The position numbers and the translations under genes were made by a program. Shown here in pieces: positions 1-12,146 of a stretch of 64,000 bases of DNA. The notes under the pieces were generated by a model that worked only from the letters and a program-made list of their open reading frames with translations, made no database searches and was not told the origin of the DNA. Source of the stretch: Eudorina sp. 2006-703-Eu-15 (Eukaryota; Chlorophyta; Chlorophyceae; Chlamydomonadales; Volvocaceae); contig BDSI01000106.1 of NCBI GenBank assembly GCA_003117195.1, positions 124,001 through 188,000 of the forward strand. The letters are read 5' to 3'. Positions within the stretch are counted from its first letter, which is position 1. Each line of letters opens with the position of its first letter.

Positions 1-1748
1 AATGTGGATAGATCGATGTTGGATAGACCGATTTGGATAAATACGAATGTATGTCGATCTATGGATACTTATGTGTATGTATATATGTGTCGCTGCTGTT
101 CCCACAGAAACAACGCACCTACTCGCACTGTTTGCTCTGTTGTATGTTCATACTTAGGAGTAGTAGTAACCGTTACTTGCTGCTGTGTGCATGTCCACCT
201 GCTGTAGCTATATCCGCGTAGCCGGCCTCGGCCTCTTTTTATGTGCGACTGCGTGCGCAGCTGGCTGGGCGCTCGCTCCGCTCCCGCTTCATCCCTCTCC
301 AATCAATAATGCTCGCGGCGTGGTGTGTGGAGGGATAGGTGGTGGGTGCCATACATGCATCCATGCCCATGTTGCGGTCCGCATTGCACACACCGTACAC
401 CGACACATCCCTCTCGCCCCTGGGGCGCCGCGCGCACGGATGGATGCGCCGGGATGGACGGAGGGCCCCACTTCTTTCTCTCCACACTGCTTACTTACTT
501 GGTGGCTGGTGGACCACTTGTAGCTGGTTGGTGGTCCGTGCGTGGCTCCATACGCGCGCGCGTGAGAGGCGGGTGATGATGCGTGTCGTCGTGCTCCGTT
601 AGTGGTTATCGTGATTGCAAGTGGTGCGCGCGTGGCAGTGGTTATCGTGATTGTATGTTGGGCGTGCGTGGTCAGTTGACATGGGCTCCATGCATGCATC
701 CCACGGGGTGTTCGTTCATCATCAGGTCGGGCCAGGCAGGCGTGGTCACGCACAACAGCGGCGGCGGGCGGGTGAGGACGGGCTGCGCATGCGGTACATT
801 CGCACGTTTACGTACCTTGGTGTGGCAACGGAAGCAATGCGTGCTGCATGTGCAGGACCTGGCGAAGACGGGCCTTGGTTCTACGTAGGTGTCTGGAAAA
901 AAGATGAGTCCGAGTTTGCTGAGTTGCATGTATGTAAGAACAGTCCATGTTGTGAAACTCGCCGCGTAGATCTGAGTATCTGGTGGACTGTTGCCTGGGG
1001 CGGCCGAGCTAGTGCCGGTGCTATGGTCCTGTGGACAGCAGTCTGTTTATGCGGGTTGGTGTACGCTTCTCGAGTAGCAATCGGCACGGCCCTCGCCTGC
1101 CTCATTGGACTGCTAGCTGGGGGATGTTATCCGATACGATTTCGCCCGCTGCGCCCCCAAGCAAGCTATCTGTCTGGGGTTCCCCGACATACGCATAGGA
1201 GCGCGGAACGGACGGACGTGCGGCGCCCCGCCCCCTTTTGTTCCCTCCGTACTTCTTGGCTGTGTCCCCGGCAGCTCCCGTTCCGGTCGTCGGTTGCACG
1301 TCAAATGCATGTTTGTTGGCTTGCCCGTGCGGAGGACACGCCCGTTGAGTACTTCCGGCGGCGGCGGCGGCGGCGATGAACATTATTACCTATTCAGCCG
1401 GCGGCGGTTGTCGAAAGCACGTCAGCTTTACGGCCCCTGGCTGGCAAGGCAAGTAGGTAGCCCGCCATGGCCTGTGCGGCGGGCGGTTGCCGTGCTTGAC
1501 CGATCACTGTGCGCTGACCGCCGGCAATTTTTTGACAGCGAGGGTTGGCGTTAGCTTTTTATTGCACTGCGGGTACGCTGCAGGGAATCAGCGGCGCGCC
1601 CTCTTTTCCCTCTTTCTCCCTCTTTCTCTCTCTCAGTGATGATTTCTTGCTTCAGTTGATGGCATGTAGAGACGGTCGAGGAGGTGCAGCGATGGTACAC
1701 ACGCGATAGGGCAGCGATATGTGCCGCGGAAACGCGGGCAGGCACCCC

Positions 1749-1777
1749 GGCAGGCAGGCAGGCAGGCAGGCAGGCAG
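1749..1777. repeat. (CAGG)n microsatellite
   Basis: About seven uninterrupted CAGG units. It lies in intergenic DNA with no gene attached. Confidence 0.9.
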
Positions 1778-2028
1778 TAGCGAGTAGTGCAGGCAGACCG
1801 GCGTGCAGGAGTGAGCAGCAGGCCGAGCGCGCAGGCGGTTTTTTTGCGTTGGTTGCGGGCTGGCCAGGGAGGCGGGGCGGCACGAATACCGTGAGTGCGG
1901 GGCGGGGCCTCATCCAATGATGCCGGGAGGCATTGGGAATCAACCTGCGATGTGTCCGCGGGGCCACTGTAATATCGTTCATAATAAATTAATAATGGTC
2001 GGTCGGTTCTCGGTTGGCTGGTTAGGGT

Positions 2029-2042
2029 TTAGGGTTTACCCA
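2029..2042. repeat. Short interstitial TTTAGGG telomere-type tract
   Basis: The sequence GTTAGGGTTTAGGGTTTACC holds two and a half TTTAGGG units, the telomere repeat of plants and many volvocine algae. Similar tracts occur near 43022 (reverse) and 61812. Two units can arise by chance in AT/GC-mixed DNA, so this is weak evidence of any telomeric history. Confidence 0.5.
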
Positions 2043-3298
2043 CAACAGAAACGCGGCTCCGAAATTGCCTTTACTAAGGGATGTTGCAGCGGACCCCGCG
2101 GGTCATCGGTGACAGCCGAAGCTTCCTCATCGGTTGCCCGATGGAATCTCGCGCACACGGGCCCATGCAGTTCGTTCCGTTACGTTGCGTTACATCAACG
2201 AACCCACACATACCTGGGGGAAGCTTCGAAGCTGCAAGGGCCGAGGGCCCAGTCTCAAAGCAGCAGCAGCCCTCCAAGCACATCACCTCCCCGGTCCCCA
2301 CCGACTCCCCACCGACCCACCATACATGCATCTCGTTCGGTGCGGTCTCCTGCCACGCAACGCGCGAGGCCGCGCCATCAGCGCCCCCATCCAACCCCAT
2401 CCAACGGCTATCTAGCTGCAAGCCCCGCCCAGCACGCTCGATCACTCCCCCTCTCGAACTACAATATCTAGTTGAGCACAACACACCAGTTGAATCGAGG
2501 CCGAGGCCGTACATCGTGCACGTGCCGTACACCGTCCGCTCAATGTGTTTGTTGGTTCTTGAGGGACGGCGGCTAGGGTCCTCCCTTAGGGGTCGCCCCT
2601 GGCGAACGCAGCACCGACACCGCCAGCAGGCAGGTAAGCCTGCAGGTGTGCAGGAGCAGCTGCTGCTGCGGGTCACGGCGATCGATGGCCACTGCCTGAT
2701 GCCACCGCCCGCGGCAAGCGGTTCAATCGTGTCTCTCCTCCCGTGGCTCCTCCGACCGTGCGTCCCACATCATTAGAATCATTCGCGCGATTGAGCGGCA
2801 GCAAGTTGTTAGATAGCTAGCAAGCCATCCCTTGCGCCTACACGCCCGCATACACGCTGCGCACGCGGCACCACCACCCGCTGTCTTCTCCCCTAGAAAC
2901 GAAACGACCTCCCGTACATGTATGCACGCTCGCAAGACACTCCGTCTTGCTAGACTGCATGTGCCAGCATCGATGGCGCTGCTGATGGGAGGGAAAAACA
3001 AACAAACACACAGAGACTACAACATAACACGCAAACTAACAACACTATGTAAGTATTCTGGTCCTTGGTTTGGGTCGGACGGGTCTCTTCTCTAACCACG
3101 AAAACAAACCGCCAACGAAAACAATACGACGAGCTCTATGATGACCCTGGGGGCAGGGCGAACGAAGTCCCACGCGGTGATTGGTCATCGTGTCTGGCGA
3201 TGCACGGACGCACTGACCGGCGGGTACGTAGCCAGGCAGCAGCCGGGGGGCGCAGCAGACGCCCGAACGACCGACGGCCCTCGTTCAGTCCGTGCCTG

Positions 3299-3393
3299 CC
3301 TGGCTGGCTGCCTGGCTGGCTGGCTGGCTGGCTGGCTGCCTGGCTGGCTGCCTGGCTGGCTGCCTGGCTGGCTGCCTGGCTGGCTGCCTGGCT
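3299..3393. repeat. CTGG/CTGC tetranucleotide array
   Basis: Tandem CTGG units alternate with CTGC in a higher-order pattern of about 12 bp. All frames stay open and give false Trp-Leu-Ala or Ala-Ser-Gln ORFs on either strand. Confidence 0.9.
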
Positions 3394-3955
3394 GCCGGGC
3401 TGCACCTCCATCCGGGTGACCGTATTGCGTTACGAACAAATGACAGTGACGATGATAATGTGATGCGAGGCACACGGGCGGGTGCGCGCCCAACCTCCGA
3501 ACAAACCCTACGACCCAATCCTCCCCCGCCTCCCGCCCCCCGCCGACGACCCATCCACCTGATGTACGTTATGTGTTATGTTCCGCTATGTGGGCAGCAA
3601 AAGGGTCACACTGGACTGCTCTATCTCCGGACACAAACCTCCTATAGCTATCTACCCACCCACCACTCACTTCCCAACCCACCCACCCACCCTGACGGCC
3701 TGTTATCTTCGCTGACACACACAGATAATAACCTGCTGCTATATATGTTCGTGAGCGCGCACGCAGCTCCGCACGCGCCCTGCAGACAGGAGACAACCCC
3801 TCCCATCCCCCCTTGCTGCTGTCTCGCCTCCTCCGCCCGTCGGGCCGCTGCTGACAGCTCACATGCACGCACGGGCTCCGCAGCGGCGTGTGTCGTCGTT
3901 GGGCGGACCACGTGGTCGGGGGCGTGCATTGCCCGCCAGCCGCCATCGCACCACT

Positions 3956-4153
<198 letters not shown>

Positions 4154-5296
4154 CACGCACCCGCCTGCCTCCTCGTAAATATCTCCACTTGCTCCGCACA
4201 TACATACAACCAGCAGGCCGGCAGGCAGCGTGGCGGCAGCCGCGCGCCATGTGCACAGCAGAAAGACACGCGAGCGGCACCGGCGCCCACCGCACCTGGA
4301 TGGACGTAGGCAGGCATGGGTCCTTCCATGTCTGCCGCGCTCCGGTTCCTCGGTGACCTTCCCGGTGACCTTCCCGGTGACCAGGCCTCCAAACTCACCT
4401 AGCTAGCTACCTAGCTACCTAGCTACATCTGTACAGTGAAAATAAGGACGCACGCACTCCTGGCCTATGCCAGGATACACCGCTTTTGCTCTGGCCGCCT
4501 CGCATGCACTCACCGCCGACACATAATTAAAACATTCTCGTGCCCCCCATCCTGCCACAGAAATTTCCGTCGTTGGGCCGAGCTACTCGCTGCCCTGCTG
4601 CCCATGCATGCACGGGTGAGAGGTCCCCCGCACGCAATCTATCCGCCCGCCTGCAACCCCACCCGCCTGCACACGATCTAGGCCCACCCGCCTGCACACG
4701 ATCTAACCCCACCCGCCTGCACTTGTACTTCCGCCCCGCCGCCTGCATCTCATCAACTTCCGCCGGCGCGGCTCGGCCCTCAAACAACAAGTATCGCACT
4801 AAATCATGCGCTGCATCACTTGCTTGCTCCGGCGCGGGCCGCCGGCGGTGCGGCTGCTCGAAAACACACACATACACGCACACATGCATTCGGGCGGGTT
4901 TCGAGTATCCTCTGTCTCCGTCGCCAACATCGGCTATTGCGCTTGACTTCGCTTCTCGCGGCCCAGTTTCTTTTACACATGCATACACGGACGCAGCACA
5001 TCTCGCACAGCACGTCATCAGGCCGTCCCTCGCTCGGCCGCCCCCTTCCGTCCTCTTCATGTTTGCACTTGTCCTGTCGTAGAAACCCTCTAGCCTCGTC
5101 ATGTCGAGCACTGCATGCAGCGAGCACCGCAGCTGTATGGTATACATACGTTCACTTGCTTGCGTGGGAGCGTACATCGGTGTACATGCCGATGTGACAG
5201 CGCGCGAGCGCATGCGTGTCGTGGCCTGTCACGGTGAATGCGAAGCGGGCCCCGCCATCCATCGCTCCTCGGGCACCGTCTGCCTCGGTGGGCTGC

Positions 5297-5390
5297 GACA
5301 TGTAGCGCTGTATGTCTGTACGACATGTCATGTCATACATGTACGATATGTCGTACATATACGACATGTAGCTGTGTGTCTGTTGAACGA
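5297..5390. repeat. Direct and inverted repeats beside the gene A stop codon
   Basis: Two diverged direct copies of GACATGTAGC-type sequence begin near 5298 and 5363. Between them are alternating ATGTCGT and ACGACAT words that can pair with each other. The block ends a few bases from the gene A stop codon, so in the transcript it would fold in the proximal 3' UTR. A role in mRNA processing is only a guess. Confidence 0.55.
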
Positions 5391-5394
5391 ATCA

Positions 5395-8300
5395 TCAGTC
5401 GGTGGGCAGACCCCAGTCCGAGGTTGAGAACCGGCTGCTGCTGCTGCGGGGCGGCAGGCCCTGCAGCGAGCGGCGCGGCGGGGGCGCGGCGGAGGCGGCG
5501 CCCACCGCCGCTGCCGCTGCTGCTCCCGGCCAAGGCGGCGCTGCTGCTGCTGCGCCCAGCAGAGACGGGGTAACGTACTGCAGCAGCGGCTCTGACACGG
5601 CCGCCGGCGTGTCATCCTGTACATCCTGCGACCAGGGCAGGAGCTGCGGCTGCTGCTGCTGCTGTTGTTGCAGCGACATCATCTGTAGCTGTGCTCCCGT
5701 CGCCGATCTGGCTGCAGCGAGGACGCCGCTGGTGCTCATGCTGCGGCTGGGGCGGCGGCCCGCACCGCCCAGCCCGTACCCCGGGCTCGGGCCTGGTGAC
5801 AAGGAGCTCGTCAGGGGTGAGCCGCCGCCGCCGCCGCCGCCGATGCCACCGCCCGCGTTGGCGGCGGGTGTGCCGCCGCCGCCGCCGCCGCTGTCCGTGC
5901 TCAGCGGCGCCACGCCGGCTTCAGCCACAGCTGCCGCACGCATTCGTCGTCGGGCGACAGACGGACACACGGCGAGATTCGTTTGTCAGGTCGGTAGTCA
6001 CAGGCATAGGCACAGGCGGAGGCACAGGCGGAGGCACAGGCGGAGGCACAGGCGGAGGCACAGGCGGAGGCACAGGCGGAGGCACAGGCGGAGGCACAGG
6101 CGGAGGCATAGGCATAGGCGGAGGCACAGGCGGAGGCACAGGCATAGGCATAGGCGGAGGCACAGGCGGAGGCACAGGCGGAGGCACAGGCGGAGGCACA
6201 GGCGGAGGCACAGGCGGAGGCACAGGCGGAGGCATAGGCATAGGCATAGGCGGAGGCACAGGCGGAGGCACAGGCATAGGCATAGGCGGAGGCACAGGCG
6301 GAGGCACAGGCGGAGGCACAGGCGGAGGCACAGGCGGAGGCACAGGCGGAGGCGTCACCGCGGTGGGGCACAGTAGACCGCGTGGGTAGCTGGGAACCCG
6401 CCGGAACCACCTGGGCCCATACATGACCGACCGTGTGGCTCAGCCGACCGGGTATAAGGCCGCGGGCGGTGCTCTCACTCAGCTAGCCGTACAAGTCACG
6501 GAGTACGCATCTTGCACTGTGCATGCACGCAATCAACATGCCAGCAGGGCGGGCGGGACCCCATCCGCTTCGTCGGCACGGCTGTATGCGTCCCTTCGTC
6601 CCGCCTCGCTTGGGCAATGGCGCAGCAGTCCCCGGGCCAGACACGCAGACCCACCCATACCTCGCACCCACCCATCCGTCCCACGCACCCATAGCTCCCA
6701 CGCACCCATCACATACCTAGAGACCTCCTCGATCTGAAGAATAACATGGTCTTAGCGGACAACCCGACCCGGGAAGACAGCGGCGGCGGCGTCGGAACCA
6801 GCGGCGTGCCGCCGCTGGTGCTGACGGCGGGCGACCGAGCCGCCAAAGCGACGCCGCCGCCGCCACCACCACCGCCACCGCCGCTGGCGCCTGCGGCATT
6901 AGTAGTCATGCCGCCGATGCTGGGATCCGCCGCCGACAGCGACGTCTGCAGCAGCTGTGTGGGTGACGACGGGAGGGCGCTGCTCTGCGATCTGAGGAAT
7001 CGGCCGCTGGTGCTGCCGCCGCTGCCACGCGCTTGCAGACTGCCGGCGCCGCCGCCGCTGCCGCCGGCGCCGCCGGCGCCGCCGGCCGACAGCTTTGGGC
7101 TCATGCCCCAGGCCCCCGCCGCCCCGCCACTGAACCTGGGGCTGTAGGCCAGGGGCTCCCCTCCCAGCGGGCTGCTGGTTGCGAGCTCGTCTTCTGATAT
7201 GCCTGGGTTACTGTCGTAGCGCTGCAGTGACCGGCCACGGATCAGTATCGGTGGCGGCGTGGGCATCAGCTGCGGTGGCGGCGGCTGCGGTTGCTGCAGC
7301 GGCGGCGGCTGCGCGTTGGCCCAGGACATGCGGCGGGAGGGCGTCAGGTCGGTGCTGGTGCGACGGAAGCTGGCGAAGGGTGCGACGGCTGACAGGGGCG
7401 AGGCGGGGCTGCCGGGGCCTGCGGAGGATGAGGGCTGCAGCAGGTCGGTGTCGATCACGCTCGGTCGCAGTCCCGCGCGCGGGTTGACGATCTGCGGGGC
7501 GGCGGCGCCATTTTCAGAATAGACATGACGACATGAGTGAGGGACTCAAAAAATGAAGTACTTTCAAGAGGATGACATTGCTGCTATGTTTGTCTTGTTT
7601 CACAAACTGCTGAGAGGGTCGGCCGACAGACGCCGCCGCCTGCCTGTTGCTATGGTGCTGCTGGTGCGGGTGTGCAAGGGAAGGTAACCCAGCCGCCGGC
7701 GTCCCGGTGAGGACAGCAGGTGGCTACGTCGCAAGGTACGCTACAGCAGTCTGCTGTTCGCCCGCCCTCCGCTACCCGATGGCTGCTGGCTAACCGCCGG
7801 GCAGACGGGGCCTGGGAAGGCGCGGAGGCGGGCGGAGCTCCGTTCAGCGCGGTCAAGACTGGCTCGATGGTGCGTGATTGGTACTCCTCAGAAGCACAGA
7901 GCCCGACTCTCTGGTCTTATAGTGACTCGCTGACGAGGAGAAAGACGGGAATGCTTCTCCCCTCCCGCTCCATCCAGCTGTCCGATGAGGCACGAAACGT
8001 CATAGTTGGCTGGACGGGAAGAATCGAAGCGAGGCTCCAGCACCAGCGGGTCACGCACGCCGCCGCACGCCACCTATCGGCAATGCTTAATTTCTCAAGT
8101 AATGTGGTTCAGCAACGCGGTTCTTTCCGATATCTTGGGGTGGACGTGAACAAAGTGGCCTGAACTGGTCGGCGGATGGCTATCTACGCGTCCGGGTCGG
8201 AGCAACCGAACACTTTGCTTCGCACACAGAGCAACGAGCTCACCTGCGGCAAGTCACAGCGCGCCATATTTAGGAGTTGCCGCCTTTCCGCAGAGGACCG

Positions 8301-8558
8301 GCTTCGAAAGAGTGCTGGCGGGACAGCGCTTGGCACCGATGCAGCTGGGCCGGACGGCGAGGACAGGTCCGCGGGGGAAGCTTCGAAATACAGATTCTGC
8401 GGAGTTGCTGATTCCAGAGTCGAGCACTCGTCCTCGGGAGCGACCGAGACGCGCTGCGACAGCAGCTGCGCTAAGTTGCCCATAGTCAGGCTGCAACGGT
8501 CATAGGCGTCCGCCAGCTCGCCCAGCAGCACTGAAGTTGACACTGCGCCGTCATCCAT
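5395..8558 (-). CDS. Gene A: hypothetical Ser/Pro/Gly/Ala-rich protein, 3 exons, 541 aa
   Basis: Exons run 8558-8244, 7491-6717 and 5930-5395. Donors are CAG/GTGAGC and TAG/GTATGT; acceptors are CCGCAG and CGGCAG. Phases 0 and 1 match at both joins and the total is 542 codons with the stop. The start is the ATG at 8558. Residues 1-35 look helical (VLLGELADAYDRCSLTMGN); the rest is low complexity and probably disordered, with Gly runs, Pro runs, a seven-residue Gln run and basic Ser/Thr sites such as RRTSTDL, RRMSW and RSLQRYDSN that resemble kinase targets. I recognise no domain or catalytic motif. Regulatory or scaffold roles would be speculation. The second intron is largely a 12-bp minisatellite. 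Splicing is inferred from signals and phase only. Confidence 0.75.
6001..6353. repeat. 12-bp minisatellite filling gene A intron 2
   Basis: About 29 copies of GGCGGAGGCACA, some replaced by 6-bp GGCATA variants, so units are 6 or 12 bp and never break frame. It lies inside the predicted intron 5931-6716. Every frame on both strands is open, for example as Val-Pro-Pro-Pro or Ala-Cys-Ala-Ser on the minus strand. Retained in the transcript it would add a long Pro-rich segment, but flanking splice signals favour removal. Confidence 0.9.
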
Positions 8559-9789
8559 TGCTGTTGACTTCTATTTTGGACACTCTAGGTAACCCCGTGA
8601 AGACACGATATAGGATATGGGATGTAAACCGTGTTCTGCGTATGTATGCGGTGCAGCCTATTACCTTTCAATCGAAATGAAAAGTCATCATTAGTTATTG
8701 GACGACACCATTTTGTGGAGGCATGTGTAACGGAGCATGTGACGCCAGGTATATCGCCGGCCGTTTCGCTGCTGCCGTGCATTGCAGGGAGGAGCACGAC
8801 ACGGCCTGGTGTACATATTTGTGTAACTGCATTTTTTCTTCATGTTACGAAGCGATACGACGACGTCCTCAGTCCTATCAGCTGGTACGGTCGAATTGCA
8901 TCCGAAGCGTTCACACACGCACTCCCAGGGCCTCATGAAATGTGGCCGCTGAATATTGGCAGAACATTATTTGCGCAACTTGAAGTGCAGATGCTTATGA
9001 CGTTGTACTCAATGTCAGCCGTAGTCCCGGCGGTTGGTTTGCATCATCCGGCTTCCGCCATTACCCCAGGTGAAACGCTATAACGCAGCGATCCGCCCGG
9101 TGCATGGCGTGCCAAGCCCTTCAAGGCGCATAGTAAATAGTTCTACGGTTGGGACGTTGGATGCTGCTGATGCTGCAATCTGGAGGTTCTCGGGCGGGCC
9201 CAGCAACCGGCGAACCACCCCCCTGCAAGCGTTTTGCTTGTGGCCATACACTTGCCCAACTCGAAACCGATGCATCACTCCCACCTGCACTTGGCTCGTC
9301 ATTCGTTATCCACATTAGGACCTCAACCTATTCGTACGGCATTCATTGTACTGTGACTTGCCTGCACGGCTCCCACCAGTGCATGGCCCTGCATGTCTCA
9401 TGGAGGAATCCCTTAACTCATCAGCGTGCGTGCGTGCGTGCGGCCCTTCCTTGGTTTTGATCTCATCGGGTTCCGGGGCAGCTTTGCTGTTCGCACGGGA
9501 ATACGGAGTCATGGCCCGTGGATAGAGTCTGTGAAGGTGCAAGCCGGTAGAGCAGGATCCCTAGAGCAAATTCTCTTTAGGTCTGCACAATGAATAGAAG
9601 GTACTGTTGCGCCTCCTTCTGTTGTCGGCGCGCTAAGAATGCCACGGTTGGTAAAGATGTGACTACCTATTGAATACCTTATACTTTATGAGAGGTGGAA
9701 CTCATATAAAAAAATCCTCTATTGATATTATAAAGGCAAATACTTATAATCTACGACTCATTTGTTAAGTTTTGTCCGATGCTAGCTAC
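8559..9789. other. Intergenic DNA upstream of gene A
   Basis: This should contain the gene A promoter, since it lies just 5' of the ATG at 8558. No TATA box or other site stands out. Short ORFs here lack domain character. Nothing else is recognised. Confidence 0.5.
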
Positions 9790-9792
9790 TAA

Positions 9793-10413
9793 GAGGGTGT
9801 TTACACTTAGGATTAAGGCGGCGGATTAGGCAAATATTAATCCAGGCCAATCGTCGTTAATCCAACGCTTAATCCTGCACGTGTTGACATGTATGGAATT
9901 AAAGTGCAGATTAAGTACGGCGACAGGGAAAGCTCTTATTGTATGTGGGATACAGGGACACCAAGGTGAAAAGAAGTAATAATCTAGTATTGTGGTTGTA
10001 AGATGAAAGGCTGTGATAGAAAGCGACCCCGGCCTGCTGCATTATCGTTGGCCAGTTAGCCAAACAAGCAGATCCTTCAATTGCAATGGCCTTTTTCAAG
10101 ATTATCCGAGTAAGAATGAGTTCAGTTTCGTCTGGTATGTGGCAGAAGTGGGCTTTTGCTACTCGGTCGCGAGCTGCAGGTAGCAAATTTTTTCCACCGA
10201 AATCACAGGAAGACTACAGGATTAATATACACATTTCACAAGATGGTAATCCAAATTTAATTCAAGGGGAGCTCGTCCGTGCAAGTACAATGGTCACTAC
10301 TCCCGCCACCCCGCCACCCTAATTCGGCTAATTCGGGTTAATCCGTGAGCTGTTTACATATATGACCAACTAAGCTTTAATCCGCCGCCTTAATCCTAAG
10401 TGTAAACACCCTC
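9793..10413. mobile_element. PIF/Harbinger-like MITE with 36-bp perfect TIRs
   Basis: Both ends carry the same 36-bp terminal inverted repeat beginning GAGGGTGTTTACACTTAGG; the left copy is at 9793-9828 and the right copy is its exact reverse complement at 10378-10413. The trinucleotide TAA flanks each end (9790-9792 and 10414-10416) as a target-site duplication. A TWA duplication, GAGGGTGTTT-type termini and a size of 621 bp are typical of Tourist/PIF-Harbinger MITEs. Internal ATTAATCC-type words add subterminal repetition. No transposase is encoded: the best internal ORF (78 codons at 10086) has no such features, so the element must be non-autonomous. Identical TIRs imply recent insertion. 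Confidence 0.85.
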
Positions 10414-10416
10414 TAA

Positions 10417-11694
10417 GCTAATCCCCGGCCCTTAAGAGTTAATCCGCAGTGGAAATAGGCACCATAACTATACAAGGAGCTTACGTAAAAACAGCATTTC
10501 GGCGCTCTTAGTATGAGCACAGTTTTGCGAAAGTGCGAAGTCACTCCAGGAGGCGTCACATACATAGGCGTCACGGTGTCACAACCGTGACAACCGGGGT
10601 GCGACCGGTAACGAACCGTACCATATCTAATGGGCTCACACCAGCAATGCCTTCATTAAATAGTAAAGAATAAAATACTGAAATATTTAAATCATACAGT
10701 ACGGGACATTTATGGGCAATGATAACTCTACATGCAGTGCTTGAGCTGGAGTCATTTTGATGACATGAGCGACACAAAAGGATCATCTGTTAGTTTAGTA
10801 CTTTGCGTTGCATAGTCGGTGATGGAGTTGAATGCGGCCGCAATACAGTCCGCCATGACGTACAGTCACAGTAAACTGCAGCAAACCAGCGCTCCTCGGC
10901 GATCAGCACTGAGGCCCACCCATTGGAAATGTTGGATCCTTTTGAAGTCAAAGTGGGTGATGCAAGGCGAAAAGCTCCACCACAAGCTCGAGGAGATCAG
11001 CGCTGGCGACACCAGCACTGATACAACCGAAGCGCCGATACAACGGAGCAACTAGATGAATCTCAAGGTTCTTAAGCAGTTCGGTATGCAACCGGTGCTG
11101 CTTACGCAGGGCCTTTGGTGCTGCCCAGCTGTCCCTTCCGCAGGTTAACGCAGGTTCACAGGTGGCCCTGCCCTGCGTGACCTAACACTACAAGATTGGT
11201 AGGGAGCCCAACGTCCGTACATCCGGGTGGCCCAGCACGTCAGCTGTCGTGTGCCGATTGCGCCTCAGGCTGAATCGAACGTACTCACTACGTACTCATA
11301 ACTGGCGACAATGCCTATTGTCGCCGCGCAGTAACCACAGGCTCGCACCCGAACCCAATAACCACAATAATGGCCAGCACACGAGCCAGGCCGCCTCGCA
11401 GGTGACCGTACACGACGGCCGTATTGAGGAGGGTTCATCAAGCTATGGAGGGCTCCCACCTTCATCAAGCTAAGGAGGGCCTCCCACCGCCATGCTACCC
11501 CCTTCAAGCCATGTCGAACTGCCGTCTGTGACTTCTACAGCAAGCAAGCGCGCTCCTGACGATCTGAGACCCCTCCCGGGGTCTGCGGGTCACTGCACCA
11601 GCCGCCGCTGCTGCCGCCACCGCCGCCACTGCTGCCGCTGCCTCTGCACGCTGTCAATTGCGTTTCTCCTGGAAGTAATTGCATATCATGGCCA
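10417..11694. other. Intergenic DNA, no gene seen
   Basis: Moderate GC, with scattered ORFs under 82 codons. I see no exon with splice signals, RNA gene or element end here. Confidence 0.5.
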
Positions 11695-12146
11695 AAACTT
11701 ATTGTCAGGTCCACACATAAAATGAAGCGCTGTGAATCAGTGCAGAGCCTGTTGCAGCTGGCAGCGGTGGAGGAGGAGGCGGTAGTGGCGGCGGTAGCGG
11801 CGATACCAACCACTATCACCTCTGCTGCGCCCGCCCTTAGCCCCAGCAACATCTTTGCGTGGCGGGGGCGCCGGGTAAGCCCCACTCATTCGCTTGCTCA
11901 TCAGCTGTGTCGTACAGCTGAAACTTATTGTCAGGTCCACACATAAAATGAAGCGCTGTGAATCAGTGCAGAGCCTGTTGCAGCTGGCAGCGGTGGAGGA
12001 GGAGGCGGTAGTGGCGGCGGTAGCGGCGATACCAACCACTATCACCTCTGCTGCGCCCGCCCTTAGCCCCAGCAACATCTTTGCGTGGCGGGGGCGCCGG
12101 GTAAGCCCCACTCATTCGCTTGCTCATCAGCTGTGTCGTACAGCTG
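11695..12146. repeat. Perfect 226-bp tandem duplication
   Basis: The block starting AAACTTATTGTCAGGTCC at 11695 repeats at 11921 with no difference that I can see by eye, through to a shared end CGTACAGCTG. Each copy carries a short open frame rich in Ala/Val with GGC-type codons, but no start context or domain. Perfect identity points to a very recent duplication or to a collapsed or expanded assembly. Confidence 0.9.

Noticed and set aside
5402..6376. Plus-strand 324-codon ORF opposite gene A
   Set aside because: It is the shadow of gene A exon 3 and the intronic minisatellite; the minus strand has matching splice sites and phase.
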